64,000 nucleotides of DNA. Origin: Bacillus sp. 491mf. Lineage in GTDB: Bacteria > Bacillota > Bacilli > Bacillales > Bacillaceae_G. Of this stretch, positions 1 through 7,765 are shown piece by piece; within the stretch, counting starts at the first letter, position 1, and every line of letters starts with the position of its first letter. The notes under the pieces are model-generated. The model was not told the DNA's origin, did not search any database, and worked only from the letters and a program-made list of their open reading frames with translations. The position numbers and the translations under genes are program-made. The stretch lies in assembly GCF_900112415.1 (NCBI RefSeq), contig NZ_FOLV01000003.1, positions 1-64,000 on the forward strand, read 5' to 3'.

Positions 1-263
1 TCTCATATGATCAAAATGGAAAAGAAGTATTAACTCATAAAACTTGGGATGGAAACGGTAGAGACAGAACTGCTCATTTCAATACAGTGATCCCACTTCC
101 AGCGAATGCGAAAAATGTAAAAGTTATGGCGAAAGAATGTACAGGTCTTGCATGGGAATGGTGGAGAACAATTATTAATGAACAAAATGTTCCATTAACA
201 AATGAAATGAAAGTTTCAATTGGAGGAACAACATTATACCCAAATGCTAATATTAGTCACTAA
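1..263 (+). CDS. Cholesterol-dependent cytolysin (cereolysin/anthrolysin O type), C-terminal part
   Basis: The left edge cuts this gene; reading from base 3 gives 86 residues to a TAA at 261-263. The fragment contains the undecapeptide ECTGLAWEWWR, hallmark of thiol-activated, cholesterol-dependent pore-forming toxins, and continues through domain 4 to the end (...TTLYPNANISH). The family is secreted, binds membrane cholesterol through domain 4 and forms large beta-barrel pores. In the B. cereus group this toxin (alo/clo) belongs to the PlcR virulence regulon, but its promoter lies outside the window. A strong terminator follows the stop by about 10 bases. Family is certain; the name alo or clo depends on the species. 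Confidence 0.95.
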   Translation, partial: SYDQNGKEVLTHKTWDGNGRDRTAHFNTVIPLPANAKNVKVMAKECTGLAWEWWRTIINEQNVPLTNEMKVSIGGTTLYPNANISH

Positions 264-273
264 TTAAAAGTGA

Positions 274-301
274 AGCGCCCTGTTTACAGGGCGCTTTTTT
301 A
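274..301 (+). terminator. Rho-independent terminator of the cytolysin gene
   Basis: A perfect 10-bp stem (AGCGCCCTGT / ACAGGGCGCT) with a very tight loop is followed by a run of T. It lies directly after the cytolysin stop codon. Confidence 0.9.
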
Positions 302-451
302 CTTAGTCGTAAGTATATCGGCGCTTTTACATTATTCATTTTTAATGCTATAAACAACATAACGTTGTAAATCCACATTTTCGGGACGCTACCCCTATTA
401 AATTAGTATTAGACTAAAGTAGTGAACCACTCTTGTAGGAGGTGAATTATA

Positions 452-703
452 TTGAAGAATTTTATATTAGACTCTCTAGGCCCTTTTTTGTATCAATTAG
501 TCTTCGAACCAATTATTTGTATTTCATTTGGATTAATAGGTTTTTATATTTTTAAAAAGGTATGGATCGCACCTGTAATAACAATGCTTTTTCAAATATC
601 TATGTCATTTTATTTTATGGAAATGGGAATTTCTTCGTGGTCCCTTATTTTCCCTTTCATTTCTTTTTTTATCGCTCTCTCTATCCACAAAACAAAGATA
701 TAG
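452..703 (+). CDS. Small three-helix membrane protein, DUF2651-like
   Basis: An 83-residue hydrophobic protein with a TTG start 7 bases after a perfect AGGAGGTG ribosome binding site. Three membrane segments are visible (about residues 8-33, 37-55 and 60-77) with the short basic link FKK between the first two. Length and pattern resemble the DUF2651 family of small Bacillus membrane proteins, recalled from its general shape rather than from a diagnostic motif. No function is known. It stands alone, with about 330 bases and no convincing gene after it. Confidence 0.7.
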   Translation: MKNFILDSLGPFLYQLVFEPIICISFGLIGFYIFKKVWIAPVITMLFQISMSFYFMEMGISSWSLIFPFISFFIALSIHKTKI

Positions 704-1035
704 TTTATTTGGATTTGAGTCAATATTTTGGACACAAAAAGGTAAATCTAAACTATTTTTTATCAAAATAAGGTACTAAGAAGCTATATAGAAAAATAGA
801 AACCAAGCAAAATGATAATACTACCTACTAAAAAAAGAAAGATATGAAACTAACTTTAATTAATTCCATAAAAAATATTAAAGTAACGTAGAGTAATGTC
901 TATTAAACTTCAAAGCATAATATTTTAAAGTTAGTATAGCCATAAAAAACAGTAAATTTGAGCTTTTGCAGAAAGTAAATAAGTTGACGAGCCTTTCCTT
1001 TTTTACCATAATATTGGTAGAAAGGAGGTGGGAGC
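704..1035. other. Intergenic gap, no supported gene
   Basis: This AT-rich stretch holds no ORF with a ribosome binding site. On the minus strand a short hydrophobic reading (about 880-740) would become continuous only if one T were added in a poly-T run, so it may be the relic of a tiny membrane protein, but this is weak. The last 20 bases carry the AAAGGAGGTGGGAGC ribosome binding site of the next gene. Confidence 0.4.
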
Positions 1036-1773
1036 ATGGAAGCATATTTTCGAGCAGCTCCATTAGAACCGTTTGTCCCATACTCGAAGCAACACGTTAT
1101 TGTACTTCTTCTTATTGGTTTAGGAATTTATTTTCTATATCAATATCAGGATTTACTTCGCCAAGAGCAATGGAATATAATGGTTCGCTACACAATTGCT
1201 TTTTTATTTATAGGCAGTGAAATTGGATTGGACATATGGCAGGTGAAGGCAGGGCTTTTTAAACTTAGTACATCATTGCCATTTGAGTTATGTACGATTA
1301 GCTTATTTTTGGCATCCATTATGATTATAACGAAAAGTTATAGGCTATATGAAATTGTCTTTTTTACAGGAATTCTTGGGGCATCACAAGCCATTTTAAC
1401 TCCAAACTTACAGTATGCCTTTCCGCATTTTCGCTTCTTAGAATATTTCATCGCACATGCATTACTCGTTCTGTCACCGCTCTTTATGACATGGGTGGAA
1501 GGGTATAGACCAACTTTTCAATCGATTAAACGTACGATGTTATTTTTAAATGCATTGCTACCAATTATTTTATTTGTAAACGGTAAAACAGGCGGGAACT
1601 ATATGTTTTTAGCGCATAAGCCAGAAACAGCTTCCTTACTTGATATGCTAGGTCCTTATCCTTACTATATTATTTCATTAGAAATTGTTGCGTTTATTGC
1701 ATGTCTACTCTTGTATATACCGTTTAATAGAAATAGAAGAAGTATGAACAAAAAAATATTAAGAAACATTTGA
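1036..1773 (+). CDS. YwaF/TIGR02206-family integral membrane protein
   Basis: A 245-residue protein with about six or seven membrane helices and a very strong ribosome binding site (AAAGGAGGTGGGAGC before ATG). The N-terminus (residues 1-20, ending in PYSKQH) and the central region with PFELCTISLFLASI and HFRFLEYFIAH fit the TIGR02206/YwaF family, which keeps acidic and histidine residues at membrane faces. Its biochemical role is unknown. It is a single-gene unit ended by a hairpin at 1781-1815. Confidence 0.85.
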   Translation: MEAYFRAAPLEPFVPYSKQHVIVLLLIGLGIYFLYQYQDLLRQEQWNIMVRYTIAFLFIGSEIGLDIWQVKAGLFKLSTSLPFELCTISLFLASIMIITKSYRLYEIVFFTGILGASQAILTPNLQYAFPHFRFLEYFIAHALLVLSPLFMTWVEGYRPTFQSIKRTMLFLNALLPIILFVNGKTGGNYMFLAHKPETASLLDMLGPYPYYIISLEIVAFIACLLLYIPFNRNRRSMNKKILRNI

Positions 1774-1780
1774 GTGAGAG

Positions 1781-1821
1781 ACCACACCCCGCTATAAATT
1801 TAGCAGTGGTGTGGTTTTGTT
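1781..1821 (+). terminator. Terminator after the YwaF-like gene
   Basis: The arms ACCACACC and GGTGTGGT, helped by GCT/AGC inside, form a stem followed by TTTTGTT. Confidence 0.75.
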
Positions 1822-2023
1822 ATTCTATTTACTCTAAAGATTTTTGAATAGTTTTCTCTTGAAATACCATTCTATGGTCAATATACAATTTCTCTCCTCT
1901 AGACGGAAAATAAAATCAATTGTAAGATAATTGTGTATTTTATAAATGGTAATTTGATAAAGTATTCTGCTAGGTATGGGGGGAATAGACATGCAATTGG
2001 TTTTTTAAATTACATATCATCGT

Positions 2024-2491
2024 ATGTACGACCACTATCGTCCGAAACTACTTCAAGCAATTCATTGTTTACATACTGAAGAATTGTGGAAGCAGGAGAT
2101 GAATTCAATTGGTGGAATTGTTCTACACATTTGTGAGCATATAAAAAGAAATACAGTTCGGTACTCGAATTCAAATATTAAGTTTGAAGAAGGGATTGAA
2201 GAGTACCTTCCTCATTTAGACATATCATCAACTGCGTTATGTTCCATTATTGAAGAGACCTTTACGAATTGGAAAAGAGAGTTTGCGAAAGCTGTAAATA
2301 GTAAACAAAATGTAGAAATAGATATACATAGTCTCTTTCATCTTGTTGAACATACTGGCTATCATTTAGGACAAATTGTGGACCGCGTGAAACGAATAAA
2401 GAACACAAAATTTGATTTTTGTCAAAATGGACTAAATGAAAGAAATTTGAAAGCGATGATTGAAAATAATAGCGATTTGCTAGATTCATAA
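2024..2491 (+). CDS. DinB-superfamily protein, probably with a damaged start
   Basis: 155 residues from ATG 2024. The spacing of histidines in a four-helix layout (IGGIVLHICEH near residue 31, LVEHTGYHLGQI near 108) is typical of the DinB/YfiT superfamily, whose members use a His triad to bind a divalent metal. No ribosome binding site precedes this ATG. A good site (GGGGGGAATAGAC) instead precedes an in-frame ATG at 1991, but that reading meets TAA at codon 6 (2006-2008). The ancestral protein probably began at 1991 and has lost its first helix turns through a nonsense change, so expression may be weak. Function unknown. Confidence 0.7.
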   Translation: MYDHYRPKLLQAIHCLHTEELWKQEMNSIGGIVLHICEHIKRNTVRYSNSNIKFEEGIEEYLPHLDISSTALCSIIEETFTNWKREFAKAVNSKQNVEIDIHSLFHLVEHTGYHLGQIVDRVKRIKNTKFDFCQNGLNERNLKAMIENNSDLLDS

Positions 2492-2582
2492 GTATTTCTT
2501 ATTTATATGCTAAAGTTTTGACTAATTTTACCGAAATGAAAGATATTGTAAGATTGATTTAAGTATGAAATGAAAGGAAGCG

Positions 2583-3047
2583 ATGCCAATGCTTACATTT
2601 CGTTGTGTCGATATCGAAAAAGATAAACAAACAATCATTCGATTTTTCACAGATACAGATGAAGAACTTGAGTTTCATGAGGGTGAATATATAAAGTATG
2701 CAAAGCAAAAACAATTGAATTTTCCAGAAGGGTTTGTTCTCTTAGAACGTGATCAACAGGCAGTCGGAGAATTAGTACTTCGGTATGATACGTATGAAGG
2801 AAGAGAGATTGGGTATGTCAGTTTTGTATATGTAATTCCTGAGGGACGCGGGAAGGGATATAGTAACGAGCTGTTTCAATATGCTGAGGAGCAGTTTAAA
2901 AAACGGAATGTGATGGAATATCATCTTCGCGTTGCACAGTCCAATTTGCGCGCGATTAAATTCTATGAAAAGCAAGGGTTTGAAAGATTGGGAGAAGAGC
3001 GAAATTCTTACAATCATCGCTGCTGGAGAATGGGGAAGAAGATGTAG
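2583..3047 (+). CDS. GNAT-family N-acetyltransferase
   Basis: 154 residues. The acetyl-CoA loop is clear: VYVIPEGRGKGYSNELFQYAEEQ (about 87-110, the R/Q-x-x-G-x-G/A pattern being RGKGYS), followed by the C-terminal NLRAIKFYEKQGFERLGE typical of GNAT beta-6/beta-7. The acceptor cannot be told from sequence. The AAGGAAG ribosome binding site lies close to ATG 2583; a second ATG at 2589 has more usual spacing. The next gene starts 15 bases downstream, so the two are probably cotranscribed. Confidence 0.85.
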   Translation: MPMLTFRCVDIEKDKQTIIRFFTDTDEELEFHEGEYIKYAKQKQLNFPEGFVLLERDQQAVGELVLRYDTYEGREIGYVSFVYVIPEGRGKGYSNELFQYAEEQFKKRNVMEYHLRVAQSNLRAIKFYEKQGFERLGEERNSYNHRCWRMGKKM

Positions 3048-3062
3048 ATAGAAAATGGGGCG

Positions 3063-3578
3063 ATGATTGTGCTGAAATATAAACATCCTAATAAAATTCA
3101 TATCATAGGTTCTGTCGGAAGCGGGAAAACAACTTTAGCAAGAACATTATCCTTGGAGTTAAACATTCCATATTATGAGCTCGACAATGTCGTTTGGAAA
3201 AGGTCTGAAAATGGAGACATAAGAAATACGCCTGAAGAAAGAGATAGGCAGCTGAATGATATTGTCAGTTCTAATACATGGATTGTTGAAGGGGCTCATC
3301 ATACATGGGTATCTCAAAGTTTTCAACATGCAGATATCATCATTTTTTTAGATGTAGCTCTTTCAAAAAGGGTATATAGAATAACGAAGAGATACATTTT
3401 ACAACTGCTTCGGCTAGAAAAGGTAAACTATAAGCCGAGTTTTAACATGTATTTGAATATGTTTAAATGGACGAGAGATTTTGAAAGAAAGAATAAAGCG
3501 GAGATTTTGTATATGTTAGGGGAGCGTGGTGATAAGGTTGTTGTTGTGAGGGATAATAGGGAAGTTGATATAAGTTAA
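3063..3578 (+). CDS. P-loop nucleoside-kinase-like protein (FlaR/topology-modulation type)
   Basis: 171 residues with a Walker A motif GSVGSGKTTLA near residues 17-27, then the PYYELDNVVWKR segment shared by AAA_18/FlaR-like proteins often annotated as DNA topology modulation protein. WIVEGAHHTW (about 74-83) and IIFLDV (about 93-98, Walker B-like) are also present. The fold is that of adenylate kinase-like phosphotransferases; the true substrate is unknown and the topology name is historical. It is probably coupled to the GNAT gene just upstream. Confidence 0.75.
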   Translation: MIVLKYKHPNKIHIIGSVGSGKTTLARTLSLELNIPYYELDNVVWKRSENGDIRNTPEERDRQLNDIVSSNTWIVEGAHHTWVSQSFQHADIIIFLDVALSKRVYRITKRYILQLLRLEKVNYKPSFNMYLNMFKWTRDFERKNKAEILYMLGERGDKVVVVRDNREVDIS

Positions 3579-3649
3579 AAAAAGAGGTTTAAAACATAGA
3601 GAGTGAGCAAGTACAGGTCATGTATTTAAGTTAACATTCTAAAATGATA

Positions 3650-3712
3650 ATAAGGATAAAACAAAGAAGTAAAAAAGAGCTAGCGTCATGGTAACCCTTT
3701 TTTACTTCTTTT
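3650..3712 (+). repeat. Dispersed hairpin repeat, copy A
   Basis: Starting at AAGGATAAAACAAAGAAGTA and ending in TTTTTTACTTCTTTT, this hairpin (AGAAGTAAAAAAG paired with CTTTTTTACTTCT) recurs inverted at 7667-7727 with most bases conserved, including the flanking GATAAAACAAAG and inner GAGCTAGCGTCATG. It can act as terminator of the GNAT/FlaR-like pair. Confidence 0.75.
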
Positions 3713-3792
3713 GGTTACGCCGCTATACCTTCGTTCTCATTATTTTAACATATTTCCAAAAGAATTCCCCTTCCTCAAGGAACGAGAAGGAT

Positions 3793-3843
3793 AGAAGTGC
3801 ACCCCAATTGTTAGACACAGTCTAACAATTGGGGTGCACTTCT
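3793..3843. repeat. Perfect 24-bp palindrome resembling IS3-family ends
   Basis: The arms 3793-3816 and 3820-3843 are perfect inverted repeats around the loop ACA. Each arm carries a motif read as GTCTAACAATTGGGGTGCAC, much like the terminal repeats of IS3/IS150-type elements. No transposase reading frame lies nearby, so this is either a fossil of two abutting ends or a strong bidirectional stop signal. Confidence 0.7.
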
Positions 3844-3865
3844 AAGGTAGATAAGGAGGGGTTAT

Positions 3866-4306
3866 TCACAGTGAAATTGCTTTTTTAAAAAGCTCCCTAA
3901 ATTTCTCCCTATCTTCTGATGTAAATGGTTTTGGCCCCTTTGTACGCTTGCCACTTTTTCGAGCCATTGCACTTAAATAACGTGTTTGTAATAATTGGTC
4001 AATGTTTTCATTTGTATAGCTATACCCATTGTGGTGAAGAACCGTACACCCTTTTGCTAAACCTAGCGAAGCAAGACCATAATCTTGCGTAACGATTATA
4101 TCTCCTTTTTCTGCTAACTTCATAATCCGATAATCCGCAGCATCTGCTCCAGAATCAACATAAATCTTTTCTACCCCTGATGGTTGTTCCGCATTAGAAA
4201 AATGAGAAAAGCTAGTAACAAGGATAACAGGAATTTTAGCATTCGTACCTTCAGAGATAATAATATCTTTTACCGGACAAGCATCTGCATCAACATAAAT
4301 TTTCAT
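3866..4306 (-). CDS. UPF0178 / DUF188 family protein (YaiI/YqxD-like)
   Basis: 146 residues starting [14 protein letters not shown], the signature N-terminus of the YaiI/YqxD/DUF188 family; further conserved blocks are [25 protein letters not shown] and the basic C-terminal [13 protein letters not shown]. The fold is PIN-like with several acidic residues, but activity is unproven. ATG 4306 is chosen because GGAGTGATAAAG precedes it and homologues begin here; an in-frame extension to 4366 would add 20 residues unlike the family. Confidence 0.9.
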   Translation of the reverse strand: MKIYVDADACPVKDIIISEGTNAKIPVILVTSFSHFSNAEQPSGVEKIYVDSGADAADYRIMKLAEKGDIIVTQDYGLASLGLAKGCTVLHHNGYSYTNENIDQLLQTRYLSAMARKSGKRTKGPKPFTSEDREKFRELFKKAISL

Positions 4307-4678
4307 CTTTATCACTCCCATAAATAAGTTCGAGTTGATAATAAAGGCAGATTTAGCTTTTGTCAAACGAAGATGCTTTACTTAAAATCATTAAAAAAAC
4401 AGTTATTCTATTAAAGGGCGCTTTAAGTGAGAAAGGATAACAAAAATTATCAAACTTTATTCCAAGGCTACAACTTCCTAATCGAGGGACAATTCCGTAA
4501 GCTATCTCTTAATTCAGATGGGCTGTTCCTTTAAAGATGAAAGGAAAATAAAATATTTTAAATAGGCGTCTTGACCTGTGGGAACACCATAGTATATATT
4601 CCAATTATGTGGGATAAAATGTAAAATTGTTCTATTGGCTTTATTTATTTTCTAATAAACTCAGTGGGGGGATATTGG
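4307..4678. other. Intergenic gap between divergent genes
   Basis: No ORF with a ribosome binding site was found. The stretch must hold the promoters of the DUF188 gene (left) and the CPBP protease gene (right). The sequence ATCAAACTTTATTCCAA near 4460 recurs at about 47070 downstream of the broken MFS gene, suggesting a small shared relic. Confidence 0.4.
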
Positions 4679-5461
4679 TTGGAAAAAATAGTAAAGCGAT
4701 ATATTGTTTGGACATACGTAATATTTTATTGTTTTCTTCTACTAATTGGGATAACAATGAACGTTTTAAAAGCCCAAATACTAACTAACATATTGATAAT
4801 TATATCAGCGTGGACTTCTACATTTGTTTTCATAGTTATGTTTCGTAAAATCAATCCAAAAGGTAATCTAAGGGAATATATAAAAAGTCAATTCAGGGAA
4901 AAAATAAAAATTTCAACGATATTATGGATTTTTCTACTTCAATTTTCTATTTTCCTAGGAAGTCTTTTATTTACAAGTATTGACCAGAACATACCAATAA
5001 AAGCTCAATTAGCTACTTCTTGGAGTACACTACTAGTGGCATTTGGTAATCATTTCATTCGAGGACCATTAGGAGAAGAACTGGGCTGGAGAGGGTATGT
5101 ATTAAATGAATTGCAAAAAAAATTCAGCCCATTAAAATCAGCAATTATAGTTGGCGTGGTGTGGGGATTTTGGCATGCGCCGCTATGGTTTATATCTTCA
5201 GGATATACAGGAATACAATTGGTTCAATATATTATTTGTTTTTTAGTTTCTATTGTTTCTGTATCTATAATTATGACGGTATTTTATAACCTGAATCATA
5301 ATCTAGTTATAACAATGATGATTCATCAATTTTTTAATTATTTTATGGCGATCCAAATTGGAGATAAACTACATACTTTTGTCATTACTACTATATTATA
5401 TTTTATAGTTGCGGTAGCTCTAGTTTTGGTGAAATATAGAAAAACCTTTAATAAGTCGTAG
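4679..5461 (+). CDS. CPBP-family intramembrane metalloprotease (CAAX-protease-like)
   Basis: 260 residues with about eight membrane helices. The CPBP motifs are present: EELGWRGYVLNEL (glutamate pair and arginine), WGFWHAPLW, and MMIHQFFNYF near the C-terminus. The family comprises membrane-embedded glutamic/metal proteases related to Rce1; in Firmicutes some members confer immunity to bacteriocins, but no peptide gene is visible here. TTG 4679 is chosen because a G-rich ribosome binding site (GGGGGG, 4666-4671) precedes it by 7 bases; the in-frame GTG at 4664 has no such site. Confidence 0.85.
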   Translation: MEKIVKRYIVWTYVIFYCFLLLIGITMNVLKAQILTNILIIISAWTSTFVFIVMFRKINPKGNLREYIKSQFREKIKISTILWIFLLQFSIFLGSLLFTSIDQNIPIKAQLATSWSTLLVAFGNHFIRGPLGEELGWRGYVLNELQKKFSPLKSAIIVGVVWGFWHAPLWFISSGYTGIQLVQYIICFLVSIVSVSIIMTVFYNLNHNLVITMMIHQFFNYFMAIQIGDKLHTFVITTILYFIVAVALVLVKYRKTFNKS

Positions 5462-5526
5462 CGGAGAACCATTATTTTTTCCGATATATGAAAGTAGATT
5501 TATAATGACTTAATCAAAGGAATTGA

Positions 5527-5640
5527 ATATGGAGCAAAATAAAAGGTCAATTTCAAAAATTTATAGAGAAGCATTATAACAACAGAGAAGAGGAACAAAT
5601 TCACGAATTTTTCCAGAGAAGAAATATGCAAGTAAAGTAG
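5527..5640 (+). pseudogene. Orphan C-terminal coding fragment
   Basis: An uninterrupted reading between a TGA at 5524 and TAG at 5638 gives IWSKIKGQFQKFIEKHYN and a charged, helical tail ending RRNMQVK. It has no start codon or ribosome binding site, yet its composition (charged amphipathic helix, no frame breaks) looks like true protein sequence. I do not recognise the parent. It may be the 3' remnant of a deleted gene. Confidence 0.4.
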
Positions 5641-5679
5641 TTCGATGAAAGCAAATATTCGCTTTCAATCAGATTGTAC

Positions 5680-5722
5680 AAATAATAAAAAAGAACCCTA
5701 AGATTTTAATCTTAGAGTTCTA
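5680..5722 (-). terminator. Terminator of the MFS pump gene
   Basis: AGAACTCTAAGATT pairs with AATCTTAGGGTTCT on the minus strand, followed by a run of T. It lies about 20 bases after the MFS stop codon. Confidence 0.8.
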
Positions 5723-5742
5723 ACTTTAAAGGGTCTATAAAT

Positions 5743-7131
5743 CTATTTTGTCGCTTTTCTTCCTACTAATACCCAGTACAGAGATAAACTGAATAGAGTA
5801 ACTAGTACAAGAATGAATAGAATATTACTAAACATAGAAGCGTCCACATTGTTTATAATTCCAAGGAAATTTTTCTTTATTGCGGAATTGTCCATCATTG
5901 CTGCTGTGTAAGCAATTCCGATTGACATCGCAACATTTAGTGTTAAATTATAAAATCCGATTGCTGTTCCTGTTTTTTCTTTATCGATTGTACAAATGCA
6001 AGAGTCAAGTAATGGTGCATACATGAATGCAAATGAACTAGAGAAAAGAACCATTGATATTACGAATACAACAACAGAAGTTTTAATAAAGAATCCGCCT
6101 AATAGTAAGCTGAGCATAATGCTGCACATAGCAAGTGTAATACATTGTTTGCTTCCCATAACCTTCGCAACTTTTCCAGAAAGAGCTCCGACGATAGTCG
6201 CTGCTATATAGCCTGGAATCAATAATAGTGAAATTGTATCTAGCTGTAAACCATAGATCTTTTCAAGTAAGAATGGGAATAGGAAAATATATGCTAACTG
6301 CACAGAGTAAATGATAAACGCAACGCCAAGCAATGAGATAAACTGCTTATTTTGGAAGAATGAGATTCCGATAAAAGCTTTTGAGTTCTTACTAATATAA
6401 GTAAGGAACAAGGCAATTGCAACAATAAACAAGATTAGGTAAAGCCAATTGAAATCTGTAATATATAGTAGTAGGGACGCTGAAATGGCTCCAACTAGAA
6501 ATAATCCTAATATATCTACATGACTGTTTTCCGTTTCTTCCTTAGGAAGATATTTCAAAATAAAAGGAAGAGTGAAAAGTGTTACTAAAGAAATTAAAAA
6601 TAAAGTTGTCCAATGGAAATATGTTGAAACATAACCTCCAGTTAATGCACCGATAAGCTGTGAAAGAGCAAAACTACTTGTACTTAATCCTAAAAATTTC
6701 TTTTGTTCATCTGCAGGTAAATGCTTTGTGACAAAGATTACATATAACGTTTCAGCTGATGCTAAACCGGCAGTTTGAATAATTCGTGAGATAACAACTA
6801 GTAAAAACGAATGCTGAAAAATATATCCCATGACTGAACCAACGCAGATTAAAAGAATACCAGCGGTAAAAAGTTTTCTAAAACTAATAGAATCCGCTAA
6901 AGCTGCGTAAACGACTGCTCCAATTCCGATTACAAGACCAGCTAATGTTGCTTGCCAGCTAACTGTTGTCGCTGAAATGTTAAAATCCTTTGCCATATCA
7001 ACAGAAATAATCTTAAACGAGTTGTCAATTATTAAACATAGTAGAAATAACAGTAAAGTAACAGGTACTGCTTTCTTAGCACTATATTCTTGAGTTTTCT
7101 TCATGCTTGAATTTGCACTTATTGTAGACAT
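5743..7131 (-). CDS. MFS multidrug/tetracycline-type efflux pump (DHA2, Tet(L)/(K)-like)
   Basis: 462 residues with about 14 membrane helices, the size and topology of DHA2 drug:proton antiporters such as Tet(L) and Tet(K). The N-terminal half shows the order SWQATLAGLVIGIGAVVYAALAD, SFRKLF, then SRIIQTAGLASAETLYVI, which parallels Tet(L) WVNTAFML...YGKLSD and RFIQGAGAAAFP, but several signature residues differ (for example the usual GxLaDrxGrrk is ALADSISFRK). Substrate is therefore open. The ribosome binding site AAGGAGAG precedes ATG 7131. A 600-base leader with two copies of a 53-bp block lies upstream. Confidence 0.8.
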   Translation of the reverse strand: MSTISANSSMKKTQEYSAKKAVPVTLLLFLLCLIIDNSFKIISVDMAKDFNISATTVSWQATLAGLVIGIGAVVYAALADSISFRKLFTAGILLICVGSVMGYIFQHSFLLVVISRIIQTAGLASAETLYVIFVTKHLPADEQKKFLGLSTSSFALSQLIGALTGGYVSTYFHWTTLFLISLVTLFTLPFILKYLPKEETENSHVDILGLFLVGAISASLLLYITDFNWLYLILFIVAIALFLTYISKNSKAFIGISFFQNKQFISLLGVAFIIYSVQLAYIFLFPFLLEKIYGLQLDTISLLLIPGYIAATIVGALSGKVAKVMGSKQCITLAMCSIMLSLLLGGFFIKTSVVVFVISMVLFSSSFAFMYAPLLDSCICTIDKEKTGTAIGFYNLTLNVAMSIGIAYTAAMMDNSAIKKNFLGIINNVDASMFSNILFILVLVTLFSLSLYWVLVGRKATK

Positions 7132-7359
7132 AGTGATATTTCTCTCCTTTTGTAATTCAGGAAATGGTCTTCCTGAGTCATGATTGTTTAACTATCAATT
7201 GATCAGATGGCTTTCGTAATTTTTACGCCATTTGTTTCCTATGAGGGATTTCCTTGTGCACAGTTGTATCCACTTTTGTGTCTTCCTTTTTATGATGTTT
7301 AAAGGAAGCGTTTGCATGTATGACTGAAATAATCATGCGTGATAACTATTTAAACTATC

Positions 7360-7412
7360 GTATAGTTGTCTAAAGACTTGTATACATATAAAGAGTGGAA
7401 AGGATACCATAC
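7360..7412. repeat. Leader repeat, copy 1 (offset 160 bp from copy 2)
   Basis: This block begins GTATAGTTGTCTAAAGACTT, then GTATACAT, and ends AAAGGATACCATAC. It matches 7520-7572 almost base for base. It sits in the leader of the MFS pump and contains the spaced motifs TTGTCTA and TTGTATA, which look like a regulator site. Confidence 0.85.
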
Positions 7413-7519
7413 TTCTTGTGATGTTTACAAAAAAGTATAGGCATGAATAGCGAAAAACATCTTATAGTTGATTCCGCTTTCATGATTATGCAAAATAACT
7501 CTTTGTGATATACGTTATT

Positions 7520-7572
7520 GTATAGTTGTCTAAAAACTTGTATACATCTTAACAATGAAAAGGATACCATAC
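7520..7572. repeat. Leader repeat, copy 2
   Basis: The second copy of the block at 7360-7412, begins GTATAGTTGTCTAAAAACTT and ends AAAGGATACCATAC. Two near-identical copies exactly 160 bp apart upstream of an efflux gene suggest duplicated regulatory DNA. Confidence 0.85.
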
Positions 7573-7666
7573 CTTTTTGTTGCTCACAAGTCATCTTTTC
7601 TTTTGGAATTTGTCTGTTTTGTTACAAAAAGAGAAAGGTTGTATATTTGAAGAGTTTGTAATAATT

Positions 7667-7727
7667 GAAGTAAAAAAGAGTTAGCATGACGCTAGCTCTT
7701 TTTGTACTTCTTTGTTTTATCCTTTAG
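7667..7727 (-). repeat. Dispersed hairpin repeat, copy B; terminator of bla1
   Basis: This is the inverted copy of the element at 3650-3712, keeping GATAAAACAAAGAAGTA and GAGCTAGCGTCATG on the minus strand. The hairpin (AAGTACAAAAAGAGCTAGC / GCTAACTCTTTTTTACTT) ends in T residues and lies about 40 bases beyond the bla1 stop codon, so it can terminate bla1. Confidence 0.8.
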
Positions 7728-7765
7728 ATAACATTGGATTAATAAATGGGGAAACTGGGATATTA

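Noticed and set aside
7370-7594. 74-codon minus-strand ORF across the duplicated leader
   Set aside because: It merely spans the two repeat blocks; it has no family-like features and codon content differs between the copies.
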